Of a stretch of 22,602 nucleotides of DNA, positions 1-7,159 are shown piece after piece. The notes below the pieces were generated by a model. The model made no database searches and was not told where the DNA came from. It saw only the letters and a list, made by a program, of their open reading frames with translations. The DNA is from JANLQX01 sp031368095 (lineage in GTDB: Bacteria; Actinomycetota; Acidimicrobiia; Acidimicrobiales; JANYDT01): the NCBI GenBank assembly GCA_031368095.1, contig JANLQX010000344.1, positions 1 to 22,602 of the forward strand, written 5' to 3'. Within the stretch, counting starts at the first letter, position 1. Every line of letters starts with the position of its first letter. A program made the translations under genes and the position numbers.

Positions 1-2
1 GT

Positions 3-182
3 GACACCCCAGCACAACGATCCGACGCCCACCACCTACGCGAATACGAACACGGTGGACCAACCGACCTCGACAACGAAGGGTTCCTCTGCGGACCCCA
101 CCACGCCCACGTCCACCTCCACAACATCACCCTCATCGAACACGACAACGGCACCTGGACGATCGGGCCCGCCACTTCCTGA
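3..182 (+). CDS. HNH endonuclease, C-terminal end only (5' cut by window edge)
   Basis: An open frame enters from the left edge and stops at 180-182, giving 59 residues. It holds the second half of the HNH fold seen in the DUF222/13E12-type actinobacterial endonucleases: SDAHHL, then EHGGPTDLDNE, then LCGPHHAHVH. The paired His of AHH and the Asn and His of the DNE...HH part are the expected metal-binding and catalytic residues. The upstream CxxxxC part and the DUF222 domain would lie outside the window. The family is abundant in actinobacterial genomes and its role is poorly known; nicking or cutting DNA is the family activity, not something shown here. The protein ends about 15 residues after the HNH core, with the sequence TWTIGPATS, which is short but within the family range. 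No start is visible. Confidence 0.75.
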   Translation, partial: DTPAQRSDAHHLREYEHGGPTDLDNEGFLCGPHHAHVHLHNITLIEHDNGTWTIGPATS

Positions 183-497
183 TCGCCGGCGACTTCTGAT
201 CCCCGCGACTTCCCCAGCAGTTCCTAGACAACCGAATCCGGCCCGGCTGAGTGAATCGGGACCATCGAAGGGGTGTCCCTTCCGGAACTTTCGGCAAGCT
301 GCCTCAGTCGGGGTTTCGTCACGTGTTGCCAAGCTTACCGAGCTCGCCGAGCGTTGATCAGGGTGGACCGTGGCGGAGCAGTTCGAAGACACGGCGGCGA
401 TTGCACGCGCCACGCTGTCCGTGTCCGCGACCGGAGCCTGTCACACGACGTACCCGTGGCACGTCCTGGCGTTCTGGCAGGCGGTAGCGTCCGAAAC
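183..497. other. Intergenic stretch without a supportable gene
   Basis: This 315-base stretch lies between the end of the HNH gene and the mec start. Several open frames cross it, including one beginning with GTG at 370, but none has recognisable motifs and they run out of frame into mec. A small hairpin is present at 267-282. I see no tRNA or other RNA gene here. Confidence 0.5.
267..282. terminator. Small hairpin, possible terminator of the HNH gene
   Basis: GAAGGG and CCCTTC form a perfect 6-bp stem around a GTGT loop, about 85 bases downstream of the HNH stop codon. There is no T tract, so intrinsic termination is only a possibility. Confidence 0.25.
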
Positions 498-935
498 ATG
501 CGTTTGGTTCTTCCCCAGGCCGTCTACGACGACATCGTCGACCACGTGCTCACCGGTTACCCACTGGAGGCGTGCGGCCTCCTGGTCGGCGTCCCCGAGC
601 AGAACGGTGCCACGCAGGCGCTGCGGTTTGTGCCGTCGGCCAACCTTGCGGTGTCGGCGCTCGCCTACACCATTGATCCGAAGGTTCACCTTCGCGCCGA
701 GCGCGACGCCGACGATGACGACCTTGCGGTGATCGGCGTGGTCCACTCCCATACCCATACGGATGCCTTCCCCTCGCCGACCGACGTGGCGGCGGCGCCG
801 GACCCGACGTGGGAATACGTCATTGTGAGCCTTCGTGATCCGTCGCCGTCGCTGCGGAGCTACCGCATTCAAGGTGACACCGTCACCGAAACGCCGGTCG
901 AGATCGTCGACCGGTCGGCCCAAGCAGAGGTGTGA
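498..935 (+). CDS. mec: Mec-type JAMM metalloprotease (CysO processing)
   Basis: This 145-residue protein is an M67/JAB1 (JAMM) zinc metalloprotease of the Mec type. The motif is complete: Glu24 in LEACGLLVG, His83 and His85 in HSHTHTDAFPSPTDV, then Ser93 and Asp96. In M. tuberculosis, Mec (Rv1334) hydrolyses the CysO-cysteine conjugate to release cysteine and regenerate the carrier. In related systems such as QbsD/QbsE a JAMM protease also trims extra C-terminal residues off the carrier. The next two genes are the carrier and the cysteine synthase, which fixes the pathway assignment. The ATG at 498 is chosen because homology begins there (MRLVLPQAVYDDIV); the frame stays open upstream to 273 but the added sequence looks non-coding. 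The protein is cytoplasmic with no signal peptide. The Shine-Dalgarno sequence is weak. Confidence 0.9.
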   Translation: MRLVLPQAVYDDIVDHVLTGYPLEACGLLVGVPEQNGATQALRFVPSANLAVSALAYTIDPKVHLRAERDADDDDLAVIGVVHSHTHTDAFPSPTDVAAAPDPTWEYVIVSLRDPSPSLRSYRIQGDTVTETPVEIVDRSAQAEV

Positions 936-1029
936 CGCCTGCCCGATATTCCCTACTGGTTCGGTCGGGAATTAGAGTGTCAGCGCCCCGGTTGTTCCGG
1001 GTGTCTCTCTCCGGTCCCGAGGTCGTTCC

Positions 1030-1338
1030 ATGTCTGATGTCGTCGAAGCAACGCTGCCCACGGTGAGCATCCGTATTCCGATGATCCTGCGCCCGCAGGT
1101 GGGGGGCGCCAAGACCGTCGACGCCACCGGCGCCACGCTCGGCGCCCTGCTGGCCGATCTCACCATCCGGTTCCCGGGGGTCACCAGCCAGGTCCTCACC
1201 GCCGACGGCGAGCTCCATAAGTTCGTGAATATCTACGTGAATGACGACGACGTTCGCTACCTTGGCAAGCTCGAAGCGCCAATCAAGAGCGGCGATGAGG
1301 TCACCATCCTTCCGGCCGTGGCCGGCGGCGCGTTCTAG
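1030..1338 (+). CDS. cysO: CysO sulfur-carrier protein (ThiS/MoaD family), ending GGAF
   Basis: This 102-residue ubiquitin-fold sulfur carrier matches CysO of M. tuberculosis (Rv1335) through the stretches TVSIRIPMILRP, KFVNIYVNDDDVR and VTILPAVAGG. The C-terminal Gly-Gly is thiocarboxylated in the family and donates sulfide to CysM, yielding a CysO-cysteine adduct that Mec cleaves. The protein does not end at Gly-Gly (residues 99-100) but has two more residues, Ala-Phe, before the stop. A capped carrier cannot be adenylated, so the upstream JAMM protease presumably removes the cap; this is inferred from the Gly-Gly-Cys-Phe tail of QbsE. The start at 1030 follows a modest GAGG-like ribosome site and lies 94 bases after mec. 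The adenylating and sulfurating enzyme is not in the window. Confidence 0.92.
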   Translation: MSDVVEATLPTVSIRIPMILRPQVGGAKTVDATGATLGALLADLTIRFPGVTSQVLTADGELHKFVNIYVNDDDVRYLGKLEAPIKSGDEVTILPAVAGGAF

Positions 1339-1359
1339 AGCACCGGAGTCAGAAGCGTC

Positions 1360-2310
1360 ATGACCGTCTTTAGCTCGGTGCTCGACATGATCGGTAACAC
1401 GCCGATCATCGACGTTTCGGCGCTCAGCCCCAATCCGCGCGTCCGTATCTTCGCCAAGCTCGAAGGGCAGAACCCGGGCGGTTCGGTCAAGGATCGCATT
1501 GCGCTCTCGATGATCGAGGAGGCGGAGAAAGACGGCCGTCTCGTGGTGGGCTCGACCCTGATCGAACCGTCGTCGGGCAATACCGGGATTGGGTTGGCCA
1601 TGGTGTGTGGGCAGCGGGGCTACCACCTCAAGATCGTGCTGCCCATGAACGTCACGCCGGAGCGTCGCCAGATGCTCGAAGCGTTCGGCGCCGAAATTAT
1701 CGATTCGCCAGGATCCGAGGGTTCCAACGGGGCCGTGAAGCTGGCCCGTCAACTGGCCGCCGAACATCCGGAATGGGTGTTCCTGTACCAGTACGCCAAC
1801 CCCGCCAATCCCAAGGCGCACTACGAATCGACGGGTCCGGAGATCCTCCACGACGTGCCCGATGTGACCCACTTCATTGCCGGGCTCGGTACCAGCGGCA
1901 CGCTCATCGGCGTCGGCGCGTTCCTCAAGAAGATGAAGCCCGATGTCCAGGTGTGGGCGGTGGAGCCCCCCAGCGGCGAAATGGTCGACGGGTTGCGCAA
2001 CCTCGACGATGGCTATATCCCGCCGATCTTCACTGACAACAACGGCTTCGAACTGTTGGACCGCAAGAAGGTCATTGGACCCCGCGAGTCGCTCGAAGTC
2101 ACTAGGCGGATGGTCCGCGAATGTGGCGTGTTCGCCGGCATTTCGTCGGGGGCCATCATGGCGGCGGCGATCAAGTGTGCCGCCGAGATCGACGAAGGCG
2201 TCATCGTCACGATCGTGTGTGACGCCGGGTGGAAATACCTATCAACCGGCGCCTATTCTGACGATCTCGACCTCGTCACCGAACGGGCCAAGAAGGTCAT
2301 CTACTTCTAG
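1360..2310 (+). CDS. cysM: CysM, O-phosphoserine sulfhydrylase (CysO-dependent cysteine synthase)
   Basis: This 316-residue PLP enzyme belongs to the cysteine synthase fold. Lys44 in GGSVKDR forms the internal aldimine, SSGNTG (71-76) binds the substrate carboxylate, and GLGTSGT (175-181) binds the PLP phosphate. Arg213 in GLRNLDDGY aligns with the Arg of M. tuberculosis CysM (Rv1336) that selects O-phosphoserine over O-acetylserine. With its position next to cysO, this supports the CysO-dependent route rather than a CysK-type role. The C-terminal tail after DAGWKYLSTGAY is the short extension that enters the active site in the mycobacterial enzyme. The gene starts 21 bases after cysO, so the two are almost certainly co-transcribed. 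Length is normal for the family. Confidence 0.94.
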   Translation: MTVFSSVLDMIGNTPIIDVSALSPNPRVRIFAKLEGQNPGGSVKDRIALSMIEEAEKDGRLVVGSTLIEPSSGNTGIGLAMVCGQRGYHLKIVLPMNVTPERRQMLEAFGAEIIDSPGSEGSNGAVKLARQLAAEHPEWVFLYQYANPANPKAHYESTGPEILHDVPDVTHFIAGLGTSGTLIGVGAFLKKMKPDVQVWAVEPPSGEMVDGLRNLDDGYIPPIFTDNNGFELLDRKKVIGPRESLEVTRRMVRECGVFAGISSGAIMAAAIKCAAEIDEGVIVTIVCDAGWKYLSTGAYSDDLDLVTERAKKVIYF

Positions 2311-2356
2311 GCCGGCCAGCCCGAGCATGCGCCGCCGACGCAGAGTGGTCATCGCC

Positions 2357-2370
2357 TAACCTTGCGCACC
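2357..2370 (+). promoter_or_regulatory. Possible leaderless-type -10 element for rph
   Basis: TAACCT (2357-2362) lies 8 bases before the ATG at 2371, with no Shine-Dalgarno sequence between. This is the TANNNT-to-ATG spacing of leaderless actinobacterial transcripts. I see no clear -35. It would allow rph to be transcribed separately from cysM. Confidence 0.3.
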
Positions 2371-3111
2371 ATGGCCGCCGCACGCAGTTACGACCGTTCT
2401 TCCGCGCAACCACGGCCGGTGAGCTTCGTTCGTGACTACACCGAATTCGCCGCCGGATCGGTCCTCGTCAGCTTCGGCCGCACCCGAGTGCTCTGTACGG
2501 CCTCCATCGACGAAGACGTGCCGCGGTGGATGAAGAACTCAGGCAAGGGCTGGGTCACGGCGGAGTACTCGATGCTCCCCGGTGCCACGCCCGAGCGGAA
2601 CGACCGAGAAGCGGCCAAAGGAAAGCAGTCGGGCCGCACCCAGGAAATCCAGCGTCTGATCGGCCGTGCCCTGCGCGGCGTCACCGACATGAAGGCCCTC
2701 GGGGAGCGCCAGATCGTCTTGGACTGCGACGTCTTGCAAGCCGACGGTGGCACTCGCACAGCGAGCATCTGCGGGGCCTACATTGCCCTCCACGATGCCT
2801 GCACCCGCCTCGTTACCGCCGGGTCGATCAAGAGCCATCCGCTCCTCACGTCGTGCGCCGCCATCAGCGTTGGAATGGTCAACGGGGTGCCGATGTGCGA
2901 TCTCGACTACAGCGAGGATTCGACCGCTGAGGTGGACATGAACGTCGTCATGACCGGCGACGGTCGCTTCGCCGAAGTGCAGGGAACGGCCGAAGGCAAA
3001 ACGTTCACGCGCGCCGAGCTCGATGCGCTGCTGAGCCTGGCCGAGGGCGGGATCGGCATCATCGGCGCGTTGCAGGCCGAGATTCTGTCGACCGGACCGG
3101 CGGCGCGGTAA
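2371..3111 (+). CDS. rph: Ribonuclease PH
   Basis: This 246-residue phosphorolytic 3'-5' exoribonuclease trims the 3' ends of tRNA precursors. Family motifs are all present: SFGRTRVLCTAS near residue 30, SGRTQEIQRLIGRALR near 86 (phosphate- and RNA-binding arginines), DVLQADGGTRTASI near 125, and DLDYSEDSTAEVDMNVV near 180. Length is typical (about 240-260). The ATG at 2371 is preferred over a TTG at 2362 because of codon choice and the TAACCT element ahead of it. It sits 60 bases after cysM and precedes the lipoprotein and rdgB genes. The rph-rdgB neighbourhood is conserved in actinobacteria (Rv1340-Rv1341). The gene shows no damage. Confidence 0.95.
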   Translation: MAAARSYDRSSAQPRPVSFVRDYTEFAAGSVLVSFGRTRVLCTASIDEDVPRWMKNSGKGWVTAEYSMLPGATPERNDREAAKGKQSGRTQEIQRLIGRALRGVTDMKALGERQIVLDCDVLQADGGTRTASICGAYIALHDACTRLVTAGSIKSHPLLTSCAAISVGMVNGVPMCDLDYSEDSTAEVDMNVVMTGDGRFAEVQGTAEGKTFTRAELDALLSLAEGGIGIIGALQAEILSTGPAAR

Positions 3112-3840
3112 GTGCCGATGGCCCGCCCGTTCCCTCGTTGCGTCGCATGGCCGGTGGCGTTGACGGTTGGATTGATAGTGCTGACGGCGGTGGCGGGCTG
3201 CGGTGACAAGAAGACCGAGACCACGAGCGCGCTTCGCGCTACGACTCTTGTGCCGGGCGTTGTCACCGCGGTTCCGGTAGCCACGCTTGCGCCCCTGCCG
3301 AGTACGACTGTGGTCATCACCATTCCGACCACGACGTTGCCTCCCACGACCACCACCGTCGCCCCGGAGAACACCATCGTCCACGGGTCGGGTCCGATCC
3401 TGACCACGAGCGATGGCACGGCGATCGACTCCGACGCAGCGACGACGGCGAACGCGGTCTACACCGCAGCGGTGAACCGCGACTACGCCGGCATCAAGAC
3501 GATCATCGGTGATCGCCGTTTTCGGTGGGGCTTCGTCGGTCAAAGGCGGCCGGCCGAGGAATGGCAGAAGGAATTCGACGAAGGCGGCCCTGACGCCCTG
3601 GCCCGGATCGTCGCCCTGCTCGACCTTCCGCCAACGATCGATAAGCGCGGCAACGTGGTGTGGCCGTATCTCGCCAGCAAAGAACCTGGGGACTGGGACG
3701 ATGCCGATCTGACCACCCTTGCGTCGCTGGGCTTTCGTCCCGAAGATATCGAAGCAACGCGCGTCAAGGGGATCTACAAGGATTTCCGACTGATCATCGG
3801 GCCGACCGGTCTGTGGACCGCCTTCGGTCTCGGCTACTGA
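3112..3840 (+). CDS. Lipoprotein with Thr/Pro-rich linker, function unknown
   Basis: This protein of about 240 residues is not recognised beyond its layout. It has an N-terminal signal peptide (hydrophobic LTVGLIVLTAVAGC) ending in a lipobox with Cys at about residue 30, so lipid anchoring to the outer face of the membrane is expected. A Thr/Pro-rich linker follows (including TTTLPPTTTTVAP), typical of actinobacterial cell-envelope lipoproteins. A C-terminal globular domain spans about residues 105-242, rich in aromatic and charged residues and ending LWTAFGLGY. Either the GTG at 3112, directly after the rph stop, or the ATG at 3118 could be the start; both keep the signal peptide. It lies between rph and rdgB and is probably co-transcribed, but nothing suggests a shared function. 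Confidence 0.75.
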   Translation: MPMARPFPRCVAWPVALTVGLIVLTAVAGCGDKKTETTSALRATTLVPGVVTAVPVATLAPLPSTTVVITIPTTTLPPTTTTVAPENTIVHGSGPILTTSDGTAIDSDAATTANAVYTAAVNRDYAGIKTIIGDRRFRWGFVGQRRPAEEWQKEFDEGGPDALARIVALLDLPPTIDKRGNVVWPYLASKEPGDWDDADLTTLASLGFRPEDIEATRVKGIYKDFRLIIGPTGLWTAFGLGY

Positions 3841-3865
3841 TCCGCTGAAGCTACGCGCACATGCA

Positions 3866-4483
3866 ATGACCGTGCTGCGATTGGTGACCGGCTCGGCCAA
3901 CCCTCACAAGGTGGCCGAAATCGAGGCGATTCTCGGCGGCGCGCTTCGCGTTGAGCTGCTTCCTCGGCCGACGAGCGTTCCTGACGTGATCGAGGACGCG
4001 GAGACATTGCTCGGCAATGCCCGATTGAAGGCTCGCGCCATCTGCGACGCCACCGGTATGGCGGCGGTGGCCGACGACACCGGCTTGTTCGTTCACGCGC
4101 TCGACGGAGCGCCTGGGGTACACAGCGCGCGCTTCGCCGGCTCGAGCGCCACCGACGACGAAAACTGCGACCGTCTGCTCGCCGAACTCGAACGAGTAGG
4201 GGCGACAACAAGCGAGGCTCGTCGGGCGGCGTTCCGCACCGTCGCCATTGTCGCCTTTCCCGATGGTTCCGAACTCTGGGCTGAGGGCCGAATCGACGGT
4301 GAGATCGCCGCCCAACGACAGGGGAACGGTGGGTTCGGGTACGACCCTCTGTTCGTTCCCCACGACGCCACGGTCTCTTCGTTGGAGACTTTCGCCGAGC
4401 TCGGCGTGTCGGAGAAGAACCGGATATCGCATCGCGCCCGCGCCTTCACCGCCCTCGCCGACGCACTCCGTACGAGGATCTAA
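3866..4483 (+). CDS. rdgB: XTP/dITP diphosphatase (RdgB/HAM1)
   Basis: This 205-residue enzyme hydrolyses non-canonical purine triphosphates (XTP, dITP, ITP) to monophosphates, keeping deaminated bases out of nucleic acid. The family signatures are clear: LVTGSANPHKVAEI at the N-terminus, ADDTGLFVHALDGAPGVHSA near residue 72 (metal-binding acidic residues), GNGGFGYDPLFVP near 152, and KNRISHRARAF near 187 (base recognition). Length is normal. The ATG at 3866 gives the canonical N-terminus. The gene is in the usual actinobacterial position downstream of rph. Its stop codon is followed immediately by the ATG of the next gene, so translation of the two may be coupled. Confidence 0.95.
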   Translation: MTVLRLVTGSANPHKVAEIEAILGGALRVELLPRPTSVPDVIEDAETLLGNARLKARAICDATGMAAVADDTGLFVHALDGAPGVHSARFAGSSATDDENCDRLLAELERVGATTSEARRAAFRTVAIVAFPDGSELWAEGRIDGEIAAQRQGNGGFGYDPLFVPHDATVSSLETFAELGVSEKNRISHRARAFTALADALRTRI

Positions 4484-5476
4484 ATGGCGAATCTCGACGA
4501 CGCGATCGATCAGGCGGTAAATCAGGGCGATATTGATGCGCTCACGAGGATCGTGGATTCGCATTGTCTCGACGGACGATTCGAGGAGGTCGTGGCCCTT
4601 CGTCACCGGTGCCGAGCGGCGCTCGCTCGGGGAATTCAGCTGTGGCCGATCGCCGCGTACGCCGACTACCGCTTGGCCCTCGATGCAAGTGGCCCGTTGG
4701 CGTTAACTGGGCTCGGTGAGATGAGCGAGCGATTCATGCTCGGACCGATCGCCGAGGTGTTAGCAAGTACGCATACGTTTGATGAGCTGGCGGAGTTCCT
4801 CCCGCACTCACCGGCGGCATCCTCGTTTGCCGTCGAGTGCGTCGTTCGTGGCGCTGACCTTGTCGACGATGAGCGGGCGCGTCGACTCCCCGCAGTGTTC
4901 GACCTTCCGCAACGCCTCGAGGCGTGGGAGCCCGCGTACGCCGTTGCCGAATACCGGCCGGACCGAGTGCGATGCGACCCGCCCGCCATGACAGGGTCAT
5001 GGACACGGACGACGAGCGCCGCCCCCGAGAGAGTTGCCGATCCCGCGGTCACTGATGCGTTGCGTGACCTGGTGGCGCATTGGCTGTCGTCGTCCGACGG
5101 CCGAGTGGACATTGCCTGTGTCGAAGGTTCGGCGGAATCGGCGGTCGCCACCCTTGGTCTTCGGACTGCCGGCTTTGCCGAAGTATCGGGGGCGACCGCG
5201 ATGGCGCATATGGCGTGGGCGGCCGGGTCCGGTGGAGCACGGGGGCGCCGCCGTGGTGCCGCGGCCGGACGTGAGCGAGCGTGGTGGGCCGTACGCGCGC
5301 TTACCGGATTGGAGGACGATCCGGTCGATGCTGATGAGATTGGGTCGGCGCTGAATGAGCTTCGCTGGCTGCTGTGGTCCGACGGTTCGCCGGAGACGGG
5401 CTGGAACCTTCGTCTTGCGGTAGAAGATCCCGACGACGCACTGGCTTGGGCGATCGCCGCAGTCGATGCCGCCTAA
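4484..5476 (+). CDS. Conserved-looking hypothetical protein, unrecognised
   Basis: This 330-residue protein does not match a family I can name. Its ATG follows the rdgB stop codon with no gap, so it is very likely in the same transcript. The N-terminal half (about residues 1-150) is leucine- and alanine-rich and looks helical, with repeated acidic and arginine pairs. The middle contains WEPAYAVAEYRPDRVRC, and the C-terminal third has a glycine/arginine-rich stretch (SGGARGRRRGAAAG, about residues 250-263) followed by a Trp-rich segment (ELRWLLW). There is no signal peptide or membrane segment, so it is probably cytoplasmic. Codon use matches its neighbours. It ends 3 bases before the convergent HAD hydrolase gene. 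Confidence 0.75.
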   Translation: MANLDDAIDQAVNQGDIDALTRIVDSHCLDGRFEEVVALRHRCRAALARGIQLWPIAAYADYRLALDASGPLALTGLGEMSERFMLGPIAEVLASTHTFDELAEFLPHSPAASSFAVECVVRGADLVDDERARRLPAVFDLPQRLEAWEPAYAVAEYRPDRVRCDPPAMTGSWTRTTSAAPERVADPAVTDALRDLVAHWLSSSDGRVDIACVEGSAESAVATLGLRTAGFAEVSGATAMAHMAWAAGSGGARGRRRGAAAGRERAWWAVRALTGLEDDPVDADEIGSALNELRWLLWSDGSPETGWNLRLAVEDPDDALAWAIAAVDAA

Positions 5477-5479
5477 CTC

Positions 5480-6199
5480 CTATCGCAGGAGTCGTTCGAC
5501 CAGAGCGGGTAGCTCGCAAATTGACGTGAGCTCCCAGAACGATGCGCCTTCGACATTGCGAGGATGTGTCAGGTCGGCTTCGCTCACCTTCTCGTGGGCC
5601 CACGTGAAATGGTAGGGAATATGCACGCCGACGGCGCCGAGTTCCAGCGCCGGCAGAACGTCGGATTTCACCGAATTTCCAACCATGACAAATTGGTCAG
5701 CGCGCAGATCATGTCGCAGGAGGACCTCGCCGTAGGTGCGCGCATCCTTCTCCCGCACGACTTCAACGGCGCGAAACCACTTCGACAGATCACTGCCTTC
5801 GACCTTGCGGTGCTGATGATGCAGGTCACCCTTGGTGATCAGCAGCAACGGATGATTCGACGACAGCTGCTCCAACGTCTCCTCGACGCCAGGGAGAAGA
5901 ATCGCCGGTCGGTCGAGCATCTCCTTGCCCCGCGCCAACAGCACGCCGAGGTCGGCCGAGCTGATCTCGCCACCGGACACGGTCATCGCCGCTTCGATCA
6001 TCGACAGCGTGAAGCTTTTCACGCCGTAGCCGAACAACGCCAGGTTCGACGTTTCCGTCTGGAGCAACGCGGCGCGGGCGTCGTCGGCGTCGACCCACGG
6101 AGCAACGAGCTCGGCGAACGAATCCTCGGTCGCGGCGAAGTGATCCTCGTTATGCCACAGGGTGTCGTCGGCATCCAGGCCGATGGCGGCAATCTTCAT
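5480..6199 (-). CDS. HAD-superfamily hydrolase
   Basis: This 239-residue protein is a HAD-type phosphatase. Motif I is DADDTLW near residue 9, with the two Asp residues (nucleophile and acid/base). Motif II is LLLITKGD near 130, the motif III lysine is probably in REKDARTY, and motif IV is GNSVKSDVLPA near 180. A helical cap sits between motifs I and II, as in phosphoglycolate phosphatase-like members. The substrate cannot be read from sequence. The start is the ATG at 6199; the frame runs further upstream but the homology begins at MKIAAIGLDADDTLW. It is the third gene of a minus-strand run behind the ferritin-like and SCO6745-family genes, with a 41-base gap that could hold its own promoter. 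Confidence 0.85.
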   Translation of the reverse strand: MKIAAIGLDADDTLWHNEDHFAATEDSFAELVAPWVDADDARAALLQTETSNLALFGYGVKSFTLSMIEAAMTVSGGEISSADLGVLLARGKEMLDRPAILLPGVEETLEQLSSNHPLLLITKGDLHHQHRKVEGSDLSKWFRAVEVVREKDARTYGEVLLRHDLRADQFVMVGNSVKSDVLPALELGAVGVHIPYHFTWAHEKVSEADLTHPRNVEGASFWELTSICELPALVERLLR

Positions 6200-6240
6200 G
6201 CATCGATTGTCGGCCACTCCCGATGAGAAGATGAGTATGT

Positions 6241-7155
6241 CTAGCGAGAAGCCATGGCGCGGGCGAGTTCCTGGGGTCCGCTGACCGGATAGCCGAACCC
6301 AGCCCGAACCGTTGCCGCCCAGCCTGCCAGAGCGGCCACGGTGGGTTCGAGATCGTCGCCGATCGCGGCGATAGCCGGCGCCAACTGATCGTCGGTCGCT
6401 TCCTCGATCCGCTCCCGGAACGCCGAACCGGCCTCGGTCAACCCGGCTCCTTCGGCATCGACGTATCCGGCTCCCTGGAGCCGCTCGATGCCGGAATCCA
6501 GCTCTGCTTCGCTCCAAGCCCGTGTGCGTACATACGATTTGAAGGGAAGTCCCCAGTACCGTTCGGTGAGAAGTCCGATCTCGACGGCGTCGAGTCCGGC
6601 CGACGTCCATGCCGCCGTATGGGCATCGCCGCGGAACTCCCGTAGGGCGTCACCTAGGACGAACATTCGGTCGAGCGGAGCCGTGGGAAACGCTTCGCTG
6701 ATGACGCCGGCGAACAACGGGCGACCCTCCGGACGGCAGGCGTCGACGCCGCGCTCGAGGGCTTCGTTGACCGAGTCGATACCGCCGGGGGTGCCCGCCA
6801 GGAGCCGGTTGAGGTGGGCCACCGCGCCGTGGTGACGCGCCGATCTGATGGTGGGTGCGTTGGTGAGTGACCACCCGTGGCGAACAGCCGCCACCACGGC
6901 GACGGGGTCGAATACGGCGAATGCTGACGCCACCAGATGACCGCTGACCTGGCCGAGAAGTGAACCCCGGCTGGTGAAGTACGCGGCGCCGTCGGGAAGG
7001 GCAACCCCGCTCATCGAATGCGCCGACGCAGCGAAGCCGAGGTGTTCGTAGGCCGTATGGCATTCGGGCGCGAAATAGACCTGCCCGATGACGGGTTCCA
7101 ACGCGCCGCTTAGGGCACGGGCGGCGAGGCGCAACGCTGCAGTCGGCACTACCAC
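6241..7155 (-). CDS. SCO6745-family protein
   Basis: This protein of about 304 residues resembles the SCO6745 family common in actinobacteria. The N-terminal part has RALSGALEPVIGQVYFAPE and YEHLGF, followed by YFTSRGSLLGQVSGHL and a central FDPVAVVAAVRHGWSLT. The C-terminal half has a winged-helix-like part (LTERYWGLPFKSYVRTRAW, then a segment like the end of a MarR-type wing, GLTEAGSAFRERIEEATD). No biochemical role is established for the family that I can cite. The start is GTG, at 7155 or at 7149; the upstream part of the open frame is a shadow of the preceding gene. It begins 4 bases after the stop of the ferritin-like gene, so the two form an operon. Confidence 0.75.
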   Translation of the reverse strand: MVVPTAALRLAARALSGALEPVIGQVYFAPECHTAYEHLGFAASAHSMSGVALPDGAAYFTSRGSLLGQVSGHLVASAFAVFDPVAVVAAVRHGWSLTNAPTIRSARHHGAVAHLNRLLAGTPGGIDSVNEALERGVDACRPEGRPLFAGVISEAFPTAPLDRMFVLGDALREFRGDAHTAAWTSAGLDAVEIGLLTERYWGLPFKSYVRTRAWSEAELDSGIERLQGAGYVDAEGAGLTEAGSAFRERIEEATDDQLAPAIAAIGDDLEPTVAALAGWAATVRAGFGYPVSGPQELARAMASR

Positions 7156-7159
7156 GCTC

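Noticed and set aside
1..357. Open frame from GTG at position 1, rich in Thr and Pro
   Set aside because: It is the shifted shadow of the HNH endonuclease end, which reads in the third frame with clear HNH residues.
370..732. Open frame from GTG at 370 overlapping the start of mec
   Set aside because: It overlaps mec in another frame for most of its length, has no motif, and its second half is an arginine/threonine-rich shadow translation.
987..1001. CCCGG-TTGTT-CCGGG hairpin between mec and cysO
   Set aside because: The 5-bp stem is too short to call a terminator in this GC-rich sequence, and mec and cysO are expected to be co-transcribed.
883..1872. Minus-strand open frame of 329 codons opposite cysO and cysM
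   Set aside because: It is the reverse shadow of two strongly recognised genes and shows only Arg/His-rich low-complexity sequence.
2539..3900. Minus-strand open frame of 453 codons opposite rph and the lipoprotein gene
   Set aside because: It is a long antisense frame caused by high GC; rph and the lipoprotein explain the sequence.
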